Positions 33,814 through 45,900 of a stretch of 64,000 nt of DNA are shown here, one piece after another (the first letter of the stretch is position 1; every line of letters starts with the position of its first letter). This DNA is from Paralithodes platypus (taxonomy: Eukaryota; Arthropoda; Malacostraca; Decapoda; Lithodidae). The notes beneath the pieces were generated by a model that searched no databases, was not told the origin of the DNA, and saw only the letters and a program-made list of their open reading frames with translations. Location: the NCBI GenBank assembly GCA_032716605.1, contig CM064519.1, positions 14,261,468 through 14,325,467 of the forward strand. Reading direction: 5' to 3'. The position numbers and the translations under genes are program-made.

Positions 33814-36788
33814 ATGCTAATCTGTCAAGAACCGCGAATTTGGATAAAGCTCCACCAACACGACCCAAATTCAAAACCGCCAGGGATAACGACCAAGGAC
33901 CGATGTCAGCCATGAATGTAAATGTAGATCCGACCAGAACCAAAAATTTGATTAAAGAACGTTCTGCGAGTTCTAAAACCGCAACTTTAAAGGTTTTCTA
34001 TGCAAACGCTCGTAGCATACGCAATAAATTTTCAGATTTAGAGGAACTAGTGTTTACTGAAAATTATGATGTGCTTGGTATAACAGAATCTTGGCTCAAT
34101 ACAGTAGATAGAGACTTTTTAGCACAGTATTCACTTCCAGGTTATGTAATGTTTGAGAAAAGCCGAATAAATAAAAATGGAGGTGGCGTTTTATTTTATA
34201 TCAAAGAAAGTCTTAACCCGACCCTCTTGTCAAAACCTCAAATTGTGAACGTCGACACATCTTTTGTGCTAATAAAGAATAATAAAGGTACAAAAATAAT
34301 ACTTGCATTAATATACAGACCTCCAGCTCAATCAGTGCAAACTGACCGAGAAATTTATGAACAAATTGCAGATGTAAGTAACTCACAAGATACCGTATTT
34401 TTGGCGACTTTAATTTACCTGTGACCAAGTGGGGCGATACTCTTACTTCACACTCCGGACATGACTTGTATACGAACTTGCAAGAGAGTTCGCTTTATCA
34501 ATTTGTTCGAACACCGACCCGTGGTAATAACGTTCTTGACATTGTACTTGCAACAAAAGAAGAATTAATAGAGAATTTGAATGTTGGTGATGAATTCAGT
34601 AACAGCGACCATCATACAATAACTTTCACTTTAAACTTTACTAGTAACGAACCAAATAGTAGCATCGAAAAAGTCCCTAATTTCAAGAAAGCAAACTTTC
34701 ATAAACTTAGAGCTATGTTTAAAGAAACTGACTGGAGCTTTTTAATTAACAATAACGACATAAATACATCTTGGAAGTTATTCAAAACCACTTACCTAAA
34801 AGCAGTGCAAGACTGCATACCATCGAAAATACGGCATCCAGGCCATAATAATAAGCCCAAATGGTGGAATAAAGATATTTCAAACTGCCTGCTTGCTAAA
34901 AAAATTGCTAATGATAGATTAAAATCCTCACAAAATGACGAAGAACGGGTAAAATTTGTAGAGCTACAACGCAAAGCCAAAAAGTTAATTAAGCAAAGTA
35001 AAAAGACCCTAGAGTTACATATTGCGAATCAAAGTAAAACAAACCCGAAAGAATTCTATAGTTATATCAGAAAGAAAAAAGTAGTTACTTCAACTGTTGG
35101 ACCGTTAGTCGATGAAAATGGAGAATACACCAAAGACGAAGTACAAATGAGTAATGCCCTCAATACCTTCTTTGCATCAGTTTTTACAACAGAAGACCTC
35201 AGTGATATCCCTACACCATCGCCGATTCAGATTGATAATTCAGATGTTCTAAGCAATATCACCGTTACAGAGAGAGAAGAATTGAATTGTTTAGATAAAC
35301 TCAAGGTAAATAAAACGCCTGGACCTGATACAATCTCGCCTAGAGTTCTAAAGGAAGCTAAGGATGAGCTCTCCAAACCACTGACAATACTATTCAATAA
35401 ATCCTTGCAGTCTGGAACTATGTCTGATCAGTGGAAGATAGCCAACGTAACACCGATATTCAAAAAAGGCAGCAAATCCCTACCCAGTAACTATCGTCCA
35501 ATTAGCTTAACCTCAGTTGTATGTAAAATGCTAGAAACGGTCATTAGAGACAGACTCGTAAATCACTTAGAGGAAAATAACATGCTTAAAGATACTCAAC
35601 ATGGCTTTCGTAAAAAACGTTCGTGTTTAACAAACCTCTTAGACTTCTTCCACGATATCCTCAACCTCTACGATGAGAGTAAAGCTGTAGATATTATATA
35701 CCTTGATTTTCAAAAGGCCTTTGACAAAGTTCCCCACAAACGTTTACTGCTAAAACTAAAAGCGCATGGAATACAAGACGGCGTGTTGAAATGGATAGAA
35801 AATTGGCTCAGCGACAGAAAGCAAAGAGTAGTCATAAACGGTAAGGCATCTAAATGGACCAATGTAAGTAGCGGGGTACCCCAGGGATCGGTACTAGGAC
35901 CAATTATCTTTCTAATTTACATCAACGACATAGATGAGGGTCTCACCTGTACAATCTCAAAATTTGCTGACGATACAAAAATTGCAAATAGCGTACTCTC
36001 AAAAGATCAAGTTGACGATATGCAACACAATCTAGATAAATTGTCACATTGGGCCCAAATTTGGCAAATGAGTTTCAATGCAGATAAATGTAAAGTACTA
36101 CATATCGGATACCTAAATGAGAAAGCAAACTATTCGATGAATGGCACTCAGCTTAAGAATGTAAACAGAGAAACCGATCTGGGAGTAACAATATCGAGTA
36201 ACCTAAAACAGAGTCAACAATGTTCAGAAGTTGTTAAGAAGGCAAACAAAATAATTGGCTTTATAGGCAGGTCATTTGAGCATAAATCCAAAGACGTTAT
36301 CCTAACTCTTTACAATTCCTTAGTCCGCCCTCTTCTGGAATACTGCGTTCAATGCTGGTGCCCTTATTACCAAAAAGACAAACAAGCTAGAACGAGTTCA
36401 ACGTAGAGTTACCAAAATGATACCTAGCCTAAAGAACAAACCATAGGAAGAGCGTCTTAGAGAATTAAATCCATTTCCTTTAACCCAGCGCAGATTAAGA
36501 GGTGACTTAATTCAAGTGTTCAAAATCATCAAAGGCATCGACAATATGAACTGTAGTAAGTACTTCACTATCGACCAATCTAATTACACGCGGGGAAACG
36601 GTTGCAAAATTATTGGTAAATCTTTTAACTCACACGAATCTAAGAATTTCTTCTTCAATCGAGTTGTCAACTTGTGGAATGGGCTTCCCCGAGACGTTAT
36701 AGACTGCAGCACCGTTGATTCATTTAAACTCCACCTAGACAAATATCTCGCATCAAACCCGCGACTGACTGCGTTTGTAAATGAATAA
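33814..36788 (+). pseudogene. CR1 ORF2: endonuclease and reverse transcriptase, broken
   Basis: Three consecutive blocks. 33,814-34,405: AP-like endonuclease with NARSIRNK, ITESWL, GGGVLFYIKE and LIYRPP. The frame is open across ORF1's stop and has no nearby ATG, so reinitiation or overlap is likely. A 1-base deletion near 34,404, just before the GDFNLP motif, shifts the frame. 34,406-36,380: rest of endonuclease, then RT with KTPGPDTISP, NYRPISLTS, QHGFRKKRSC, YLDFQKAFDKVPH, SSGVPQGSVLGP and the catalytic FADD (35,963-35,974). A second 1-base loss near 36,380 and a stop at 36,444-36,446 (in a KP.EERL context) break the C-terminus, which continues to 36,788 (FNRVVNLWNGLPRDVID). The product cannot be full length. 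Confidence 0.88.
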
Positions 36789-36959
36789 CTTTATTTTATC
36801 CTCCCCTCAGTTACTAACCCATATGTCCCCTACTAACTTCCTAGTCCTGCCACGGACATTAGTTCCAGGGCAGTAGTTCCCTTTCCAATGTTCCCTTACC
36901 CACTCTAAACCACTGTTTGGACACTTGATCCTCAGTGTTTTGGAGGACAAGCAGCCTAG

Positions 36960-37010
36960 AAGGGTCACTAGACCTGTTGTTGCTTTATTTCCTTTGTACT
37001 CCTTTGTACT
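36960..37010 (+). other. CR1 3'-terminal stem-loop and short tail
   Basis: GGTC-ACTA-GACC followed by TGTTGTTGC and two copies of CCTTTGTACT. The same layout with different stem sequences occurs at about 49,669-49,705 and, reversed, at 39,555-39,595. In CR1-type elements the 3' end is the part recognised by the reverse transcriptase. Confidence 0.65.
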
Positions 37011-37134
37011 ATTAGGTCAGTGCAGAAGAGTAAGTCAGGAAAGGTCACAGAGAGAAGGTCAAGGTCAATGTGTGGTTGTTGAATGTCATTGGCAAGTTCA
37101 TTATAATGTCAAGAGTTTATTGACAGTTTGGTAG

Positions 37135-37430
37135 GTGAGGTGAGAGTGGTGATGAAGATAGTGGTGGTGGTGGTGGGGGTTGTGGTTTGAGTGGTGACGA
37201 AGGTGGTGGTGGTGAGGTTGAGGATTAGTAGTGGTGGGGAGATTGGTGGTGTGGTGGTGAGGGTAGGGAGATTAGTAGTGGTGGTGAGGGTGGGGAGATT
37301 GGTGGTGATGGTGGGGAGATTAGTAGTGGTGGTGAGGGTGGGGAGATTGGTGGTGAGGGTGGGGAGATTAATAGTGGTGGTGAGGGTGGGGAGATTGGTG
37401 GTGATGGTGGAGGCGACTTGTGGTGATAGA
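37135..37430. repeat. GGT-rich minisatellite
   Basis: Units GTGGTGAGGGTGGGGAGATT with variable TAGTAGTGGTG or GGTGGTGATGG linkers. Similar in kind to the arrays at 30.5-31.3 and 38.3-38.46 kb. Valine-rich and proline-rich frames are artefacts. Confidence 0.9.
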
Positions 37431-37440
37431 ACATTTTGGG

Positions 37441-37658
37441 TTATAGTCTGTTAATGCTAGGTTGGGCAGAAATCGTAACTTCTATAACCTCTGTAACTCA
37501 AAAAGGACTAGAGTAATCAAGCTAATTTTTCTACCAAATGGGACGACTTGGCCAGGGAATAGGTGTCGAAATTGACAGCTCATTTGCTCTAGCCCTTTTT
37601 GAGTTACAGAGGTTGGAGGTTACGATTTCTGCCCAACCTAGAATGAACGGACTATAGT
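37441..37658. repeat. Foldback version of family D
   Basis: Two arms of about 80 bp: CTAGGTTGGGCAGAAATCGT with GTAACTCAAAAAGGACTAG at left, and GAGTTACAGAGGTTGG with ACGATTTCTGCCCAACCTAG at right. Flanks TATAGTCTGTTAATG and GAACGGACTATAG also pair. Here the D left end is present in both orientations. Confidence 0.75.
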
Positions 37659-37693
37659 GGTGGACTGTCGGTGAGAGCTAAGATGAGTGGATG

Positions 37694-37908
37694 TACAGTC
37701 GCGCTAATAAGCGATGTTTCGGCACCTAGTATGTTTTGATCAATAATTGGTATCAACAATATTTAAGCTTAATTTCTTCATATCGAGTGAAATATAAAAA
37801 CATGTTCCTACACTTACCCACCCTATTCAACATCTGACAGACATTAATACAGCACAGAGCAAGCCAAACGTAATGACAGCTGGGACATGACTTATTAGCG
37901 CGACCTTA
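37694..37908. repeat. Family R element
   Basis: TACAGTCGCGCTAATAAGCG at the left, CTTATTAGCGCGACCTTA at the right (last bases diverged). Inner ATAATTGGTATCAACAATAT, CCCTATTCAACATCTGACAG and GCCAAACGTAATGACAGC. About 215 bp. Confidence 0.8.
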
Positions 37909-37990
37909 CTGAGACAGTTCTTGGTAATGATATAGTTAAAAGGCCGAATATCTGGCCACTATTTCAGGCTTCTTACAATACCGGTACTCG

Positions 37991-38298
37991 ATTAGGGGAA
38001 GATGGGTCGTTTTTGTGGACTCCTTCTCCCTCATATTTAGTCTCATTAGTTTTGAGATTTTAAGACTCGCTCCATTTCCTTGCCAATTATTAAGACCTTT
38101 GGTTCCATTTAGGTGTCGATATATATCTGGCGAGCTATAGCGAGCCTGTGATTTAAGAGGAACTGGCCTTCGGCCGGAGAATTTTATTACCGAAAAATGC
38201 ATACATTTAACTCAAAGAGGTTTTCTTTGGGGTATTTTTAAAACTAGATGGAAGTCTATAGGGAGGAAAAAATAAAATAAATGAAGAAACTCCCTTAA
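37991..38298 (+). repeat. Family G element, complete
   Basis: ATTAGGGGAAGATGGGTCGT at the left, GAAGAAACTCCC then TTAA (38,295-38,298) at the right. Core CTGGCGAGCTATAGCGAGCC and GCCTTCGGCCGG. 308 bp. A GGT-rich stretch follows to about 38,460. Confidence 0.75.
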
Positions 38299-38539
38299 TG
38301 GTGGTGTTATTGATGGGTGATGCATAGAGTGGTGGTGAGAGTGGTGGTGGTGAGAGTGGTGTTGTGGATATTAAGAGATGGTGGTGGTGGTGTTGTGGAT
38401 AGTAGAGAGTGGTGGTGGTGGTGTTGTTGGTGAGAGCGATGGGAATAAGAACATGGTCAAGCTGGTGTAGCTACCTTCCCCCAGGCAACACATAGCAGTT
38501 TAGTCCTGTCTACTCTACTCTAATTACTCTACTCTACCT

Positions 38540-38582
38540 CTCGCTCTCGCTCTCTCGCTCTCTTGCTCTCTCGCTCGCTCTC

Positions 38583-38634
<52 letters not shown>

Positions 38635-38708
38635 GCTCTCTCTCTCTCTCTCGCTCTCTCTCGCTCTCGCTCTCGCTCTCTCTCTCGCTCTCGCTCTCTC
38701 TCTCGCTC

Positions 38709-38744
<36 letters not shown>

Positions 38745-38775
38745 GCTCTCGCTCTCTCTCTCTCTCTCTCACTCA
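38540..38775. repeat. (CT)n microsatellite with regular CG interruptions
   Basis: About 235 bp of CT repeat broken by GCTCTC units. S/L/R-rich frames on both strands are artefacts. Confidence 0.95.
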
Positions 38776-39334
38776 CTCTCACACGCAAACACACACTTCC
38801 TTAACTCCCTTGTAACTCCTAGCTTAGATGAGACGATCATATTTTTTTACACAATACTGCTGCCTTAGAACATCTCTCTGTGAATACTCCAAATAAACTG
38901 AAATAAAAACAGATTTGATTAAGTAATGCGATCAAACTGGTTATATTGTACAGTGCAGCATGCCATCTTGTTAACATTGTCTAAATTGATATACCAAGGT
39001 TCATTCTTTACACTTTTTCATAAATCTAAAATCAATTTGAATAGATTGTAGATTTAATGTCATTTAAACTTTGTCCAATGTTCTCTCATCTGTTCCATGC
39101 GATCTTCGCTATTTGTCTAAAATAATTTTCACTGCGACAAGCACGGTTATAATTGTGATTTAATGCCATGATCTACACTCTATTTAATGTCTCCTATATA
39201 ATTTGTCCAAGGCCATTTTGTATTGTTTGTCTAATAAAATTTACACTTCGTTGAATGTCTTCACCGCATAGTCTAATTTATTATGGGCAGCTGAGAAAGC
39301 CCATGAATGTACACTTTCTCCTCCACAATGCAGA

Positions 39335-39549
39335 ACTTCTGCTTATCAAAATTCATTTATCCCTAGAACTACTACTCTTTGGAATTCACTTCCCTCGAGT
39401 TGCTTCCCACAAACTTACAATCTACAAAAGTTTAAATCCAGTTGTTACAAAATTTTTATGAATGGAGGATGCCTTTAGGCACATGGACCTTTTTGTTTTA
39501 TCTGTGTTTTTTCTTCCTCCGTGCATTGTCTCTTTAAAAAAAAAAAAAA
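39335..39549 (+). pseudogene. LINE ORF2 C-terminal fragment with poly(A) tail
   Basis: 39,335-39,478 translates to SAYQNSFIPRTTTLWNSLPS and SSCFPQTYNLQKFKSSCYKI, then a stop. The TLWNSLP motif is the common C-terminal signature of jockey/CR1-like ORF2 proteins. A short 3' UTR and a run of 14 A (39,536-39,549) follow, so this lineage is poly(A)-tailed, unlike the CR1 at 32-37 kb. 5'-truncated. Upstream sequence (38,876-39,330) shows no further coding blocks. Confidence 0.75.
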
Positions 39550-39620
39550 TAAGAACATAAGAAAATGGGAGTCTGCAAAAAGCCGATCGGCCCATACAAG
39601 GCAGATCCCTGTCACGCCCA
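39550..39620 (-). mobile_element. CR1-like 3' terminus, reversed
   Basis: On the minus strand: GCCGATCGGC stem, TTTTTGCAGACTCCCATTTT, then TCTTATGTTCTTAT repeats. The stem, TTGCAG and the short tail repeat match the layout at 36,960-37,010 and 49,669-49,705. It abuts the poly(A) of the preceding LINE fragment. Confidence 0.6.
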
Positions 39621-39649
39621 ACCCTCTTTTATGTTTTGCTTTGTGTTAT

Positions 39650-39972
39650 TATAATGTCAGGGTCTGTTTGGTTCATATTCTTCCAAAAGCACCAACTATG
39701 GCCCAGATGCTGTCCATACCACACTTTATTAATTATTGATGGGCACCAAGACCCCGAAAACCCCTAAAACGTGGTATGATTTTTTACTTTAGCCCATCTA
39801 GTTATTTTTATGTTGGTGGATGCCATATTGGAATCTGCCAATATGGCCATCCCGTGGGGCACCCGTCTTGGCGCCCTTCAACAAATGATCAAGTATGGTA
39901 TGGACAGCATCTGGCATATTTTGGTGTTTTTGGAAGAATATGAACCAAAATACCCCTACCATCCCTGACTAT
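39650..39972. repeat. Foldback element with arms of about 80 bp
   Basis: GTCAGGG..GGTTCATATTCTTCCAAAAG..CAGATGCTGTCCATACCA at the left and the inverse TGGTATGGACAGCATCTGGC..GGAAGAATATGAACC..CCCTGAC at the right. The loop contains a second palindrome (GCCATATTGG/CCAATATGGC near 39,830-39,850). CAGGG..CCCTG ends suggest a cut-and-paste element, but I could not read a target duplication. Confidence 0.75.
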
Positions 39973-40228
39973 TATCTTTTCCATGCGTCTAATTGTTTTC
40001 ACATCTAGCGTCATCAACATGTTTATGCTCACGATGTCCACTCTGTCTTGTGTCACCTTATCCACTTTATATTATTGACTGGGACGTGTTATAGTTAGCA
40101 GTTTAATAGGGTAGTCAGATCACACAGTGGTTGAATAACAATCACCCCGGCACAGTTAGACTCACCCTTGGCCAACGTCTCAAGGGCCTAGTGGGGAATG
40201 GTGTGGTAACGAGCTATTCTTAGTTTAA

Positions 40229-40470
40229 CAAATACACAAATACGGTACGCACTAAATACACAAATACGGTACACACTAAATACACAAATACGGTACACAC
40301 TAAATACATACGGTACACACTAAATAATACGGTACACACTAAATACACAAATACGGTACACACTAAATACACAAATACGGTACACACTAAATACACAAAT
40401 ACGGTACACACTAAATACACAAATACGGTACACACTAAATACACAAATACGGTACACACTAAATACACAA
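40229..40470. repeat. 24-bp minisatellite, about 10 copies
   Basis: Units AAATACGGTACACACT plus AAATACAC, with two shortened units at about 40,305-40,335. Repetitive tyrosine/valine frames on the minus strand are artefacts. Confidence 0.95.
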
Positions 40471-40479
40471 ATGAATGAA

Positions 40480-41094
40480 TAGATTAAAATAGAATAAATA
40501 AATAAATGACAGATTGAAATTAACACCATGTAAGGAGGAGCACTATTGATAAAGTTGTGTTTAGCGTTTCATCAGCCATGATCTAATTAAGGCTAAATAC
40601 AAAATATTGTCCATAATGTACTGTACTTGTTTACTTCAGATACTAGGAACATAAGTTCATGAAAATACAAGATTATATATTGACTGGTGAAGACGAACAG
40701 ATAAGAATTACACACAACTTATATGAATGTATGTATGTATGTACCGGTATGTATATACTCTGGCACCTTCCCTATTTTCCCTTGTGTGTGTTTTTTTGTT
40801 TTTTTTTTTTGGGGGGGGGGGGGGGACTTGAGACAGAGCCCGAACAGTCATCACAACATATCAGAAAAACAAAACACAAAATCTTATACACATCTGATAT
40901 ACTGTAATTCATATGTTTAGCTAAGATTACTGGACAGGCACAAAAAGAAACAGTAGGTGGAGCCAGGCAAATGAAACAGGAGTTCCAGCAGCTCCTTATC
41001 AAATGCCCGGTGTCTATATGGCCTCCCCTGGGTACTGCGCTGTTAGATTGGTACCTACAATCTCCCCAATCAGTGGTGCGACTTGGTTTCGTAT
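40480..41094. other. Intergenic stretch, nothing recognised
   Basis: Contains a T run and a G homopolymer (about 40,800-40,825). No supported gene or element ends. Confidence 0.5.
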
Positions 41095-41361
41095 TTAAGG
41101 GGGTTGACCTGCTTTTTTCTGTTTCTTGGTTATATCCATTCGGCCCCATTCAACCTCATTGTTTTAAGACATTTATCCCCATCCAGGAGTTGAGTTTTTC
41201 ATGGCGAGCGATAGCGAATCCGGCTCTCGCCATAGCGAATCCGGCTTCGCCAGAGACTTTTTGCTATCGAAAAGTGTACAAATTAGCCAGCTGTCTATAA
41301 CTCATTATCCAAAATATGGTGGCTCGCTATCGCTCGCCAGGTATAAATCAACACCTGGATG

Positions 41362-41428
<67 letters not shown>

Positions 41429-41511
41429 GTCTTTAAACAGTAGGCTGAATGGGGCCGAATGGATACAACCCACGGAGAGGAAAAAAACAGGTCCCCCCCC
41501 CCCCCCCTTAA
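41095..41511. repeat. Family H foldback element, copy 3, TTAA ends
   Basis: TTAA at 41,095-41,098 then GGGGGTTGACCTGC. The right end is CAGGTC, a C run, and TTAA at 41,508-41,511. Arms are ATATCCATTCGGCCCCATTC and GAATGGGGCCGAATGGATAC. The core has repeated GCGAATCCGGCT and CTCGCTATCGCTCGCC. A TA microsatellite (41,367-41,424) has grown within the right arm at GGGGATA/AACG. Confidence 0.8.
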
Positions 41512-41697
41512 CCATTACTCTATAAAATTGGCATTTATACCTCGTCCGTGGCCAATTTTAGGTAATTTCCGTCGACCTTAAGTAACGGTACCGAAGAAAC
41601 TTTCACTGCGTTTCTCTTGACCCCGAATTGATTGTTCAGAATTATGAAAAAAAGAAGAAAAAAAAAGAAACTAAAATTATATACCTGTATATATACA

Positions 41698-41745
<48 letters not shown>

Positions 41746-42185
41746 GTAAATACTTGTATTTTATATAATTTCCATATAATAATACTGATAAATAGATGAA
41801 GGTAACTATGCACGGTATATTAATAAGAAGATAATGAATAGATAGTTTGCTATTTCATAGAACGTTACATTGTGAGAATAATTTATAGATTGCGTATAGA
41901 AATAAAGATAGACGAAGAGAAACATGTGCTGTTGATAGATATATAGAATAAACATACACCCAGATAGATATACTGTACACTAAGCTAAATAGACAGGATA
42001 TATAGATAAATAGACAGACGGATATATAGATAGTTACATAGACAGACGGATAGATAGATATAGATAATAATGATAATAAATACAAATAAAATATAAATAA
42101 CAAAACACTTGCATGTTCCCTTACACCATCGTCCTTGTCTATCCCTTTATCTGTACCCAAACCACCTTATACTATACTATAACGG
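41512..42185. other. Intergenic stretch with TA and GATA tracts
   Basis: TA microsatellite at 41,698-41,742 and a long GATA/ATAG-rich degenerate stretch to about 42,075. No gene. Confidence 0.6.
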
Positions 42186-42188
42186 GAA

Positions 42189-42478
42189 AGGTGAGATATA
42201 GACTTGACCATCACCCGAATGCTATACTGTAGACCTGTGCAGACTGACCTAACCATATAGCAACCTGTAGTAGTAGTAGTAGTAGTAATAGAAGTGAAAG
42301 GTGAGATATAGACTTGACCATCACCCAAATACTATACTGTAGACCTGTGCAGACTGACCTAACCATATAGCAACCTGTAGTAGTAGTAATAGAAGTGAAA
42401 GGTGAGATATAGACTTGACCATCACCCGAATGCTATACTGTAGACCGGAACAGACTGACCTAACCATATAGAAACCTA

Positions 42479-42548
<70 letters not shown>
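42189..42548. repeat. About 110-bp tandem repeat x3 ending in (GTA)n
   Basis: Three units with GGTGAGATATAGACTTGACC, GCTATACTGTAGACC and CAGACTGACCTAACCATATA, each ending in a GTA run. The last GTA run expands to about 70 bp. Confidence 0.92.
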
Positions 42549-42601
42549 TGTAGTAGTAGACAGGTTGATGGCCTTGTGCTACATCTAGGATCAATTGGGT
42601 G

Positions 42602-44638
42602 TACAGTTGACCACATAGGTTTGTATCCACGCCACGATTTTATATATAGAAAGAAACTATAGTCAGTTTGATCTTAGCTGACGGTAAATCGAATCCCTTA
42701 GCATCACATTTCTTGATAATTATGGAAATATATGAAATTACTATGCCTCTACATAATATTTATACCAGGTTTTCATAATTAACAACATATTTCGCTTCAT
42801 AATCATCGTAATAGTTGAGTAATTGAGGTAAGGGCATTGCATTTTACTGTCAACTGAAAATAAACAGAGGTGTGATTGACTTACAAGAATAATTTGCTAT
42901 AAAACCGTTAATTGGTCATATTATTTAACTATTGCATAAGAAAATACGCTTGTAATTCAATCATGCTAATTTTCCTTACCCACAGGTACCCGCATAATTT
43001 CTGTTCTTCTCCGTGATCTTATACATGGAAATATAATGCGCGTGATTGAATTATTAGTGTAGTTTCTTATACGGTGGTTAACTCATCTGATTAGCCAACT
43101 CATACTTAAAAGAATCCACACTCGCAATTCGCTCATACTATTTTATTTTCATGCATAAGATCACAACGAAGAACAGAACTTATACTTTCACACATATGAT
43201 CACGACGAGGAACCTAATTTATACTTTCACACTTATGATCACGACGAGGAACCTAATTTATACATTCACACATATGATCACGACGAGGAACCTAACTTAT
43301 ACTTTCACACATATGATCACGACGAGGAACATAACTTATACTTTCACACATATGATCACGACGAGGAACCTAACTTATACTTTCACACTTATGATCACGA
43401 CGAGGAACCTAATTTATACATTCACACATATGATCACGACGAGGAACCTAACTTATACTTTCACACATATGATCACGACGAGGAACATAACTTATACTTT
43501 CACACATATGATCACGACGAGGAACCTAACTTATACTTTCACACATATGATCACTACGAGGAACAGAACTTATACTTTCACACATATGATCACGACGAGG
43601 AACCTAATTTATACTTTCACACTTATGATCACGACGAGGAACCTAATTTATACATTCACACATATGATCACGACGAGGAACCTAACTTATACTTTCACAC
43701 ATATGATCACGACGAGGAACATAACTTATACTTTCACACATATGATCACGACGAGGAACCTAACTTATACTTTCACACATATGATCACTACGAGGAACAT
43801 AACTTATACTTTCACACATATGATCACTACGAGGAACATAACTTATACTTTCACACATATGATCACGACGAGGAACATAACTTATACTTTCACACATATG
43901 ATCACGACGAGGAACATAACTTATACTTTCACACATATGATCACTACGAGGAACATAACTTATACTTTCACACATATGATCACGACGAGGAACATAACTT
44001 ATACTTTCACACATATGATCACTACGAGGAACATAACTTATACTTTCACACATATGATCACTACGAGGAACATAACTTATACTTTCACACATATGATCAC
44101 GACGAGGAACATAACTTATACTTTCACACATATGATCACTACGAGGAACATAACTTATACTTTCACACATATGATCACTACGAGGAACATAACTTATACT
44201 TTCACACATATGATCACGACGAGGAACATAACTTATACTTCACACATATGATCACTACGAGGAACATAACTTATACTTTCACACATATGATCACTACGAG
44301 GAACATAACTTATACTTTCACACATATGATCACGACGAGGAACATAACTTATACTTTCACACATATGATCACTACGAGGAACATAACTTATACTTTCACA
44401 CATATGATCACTACGAGGAACATAACTTATACTTTCACACATATGATCACGACGAGGAACATAACTTATACTTTCACACATATGATCACTACGAGGAACA
44501 TAACTTATACTTTCACACATATGATCACGACGAGGAACATAACTTATACTTTCACACATATGATCACTACGAGGAACATAACTTATACTGTCACACATAA
44601 GATCATGACAAGGAACATAACTTATGTGGGCAACTGTA
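42602..44638. mobile_element. Family X TA-flanked element with an internal array
   Basis: Left end TACAGTTGACCACATAGG, right end the inverse CTTATGTGGGCAACTGTA (TA at 44,637-44,638). The ends resemble family R (CAGTTGGCCAAATAAG), so both look Tc1/mariner-like. The left interior is shared with 14,630-14,860. Bases 43,157-44,615 are a 39-bp array. Without the array the element would be near 0.6 kb. No transposase frame. Confidence 0.7.
43157..44615. repeat. 39-bp minisatellite, about 37 copies, higher-order structure
   Basis: Unit: ATGATCACGACGAGGAACAT plus AACTTATACTTTCACACAT. Variants (CGACGAGG or CTACGAGG, ACCTAA or ACATAA or ACAGAA, CATATG or CTTATG) occur in a repeating order. Units 1-5 match 11-15, and later units cycle mostly TAC, TAC, GAC. 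One base lost near 44,240 splits the plus-strand frame. The 366-, 149-, 138- and 137-codon frames are artefacts of a period divisible by 3. Confidence 0.95.
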
Positions 44639-45579
<941 letters not shown>

Positions 45580-45900
45580 TTAAGGGGAGATGGGTCGTTT
45601 TTCTGGTCCCCCTTCTTCCTCATGCTTAGCCCCATTAGTTTTCAGATTCTAAGATGTTTGGCCCATTAGTTTATCGATTTTAAGACCTGCCGCCCCATTC
45701 CTTTATCAATATTAAGAGACTTCATGATATTTAAGTGTCGATTTATTTCCTGGCGAAAGAATTTTTTCTACTGAACAATGTACAAATTAATCTAGAAGGG
45801 GGATCTAATGGATGTTTTTTAAAGTTTGATGGAGATCTAAGGAGGATACTAAAAACAAATATAAATATATTAAACAATCGATCAAAAAATAAACTTCCCC
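45580..45900 (+). repeat. Family G element
   Basis: TTAA (45,580-45,583) then GGGGAGATGGGTCGTTTTTC. Landmarks GCTTAGCCCCATTAG, AAGTGTCGATTTATTTCC, TACAAATTAATCTAGAAGGG and GTTTGATGGAGATCTAAGG. The right end AACTTCCCC is not followed by TTAA. Confidence 0.75.

Larger units (their letters stand above)
32391..37010 (+). mobile_element. CR1-type non-LTR retrotransposon, nearly full length
   Basis: Order: 5' tandem arrays (32,391-32,757), ORF1 with SGNH esterase, ORF2 with endonuclease and reverse transcriptase, 3' UTR, and a short terminal repeat CCTTTGTACT x2 (36,991-37,010) just after the stem-loop GGTCACTAGACC (36,963-36,974). An ORF1 with an esterase domain plus an AP-endonuclease/RT ORF2 and a short repeat tail instead of poly(A) is the CR1/L2-like arrangement. 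The true 5' end is uncertain. Sequence from about 31,415, after a TA repeat, could also belong to it. ORF1 is open and ORF2 has only three visible lesions, so it is a fairly young copy. Confidence 0.85.

Noticed and set aside
43157..44615. CRISPR array
   Set aside because: Units are contiguous with no unique spacers, in a eukaryotic repeat context. The same holds for the 45-, 30/31- and 24-bp arrays.
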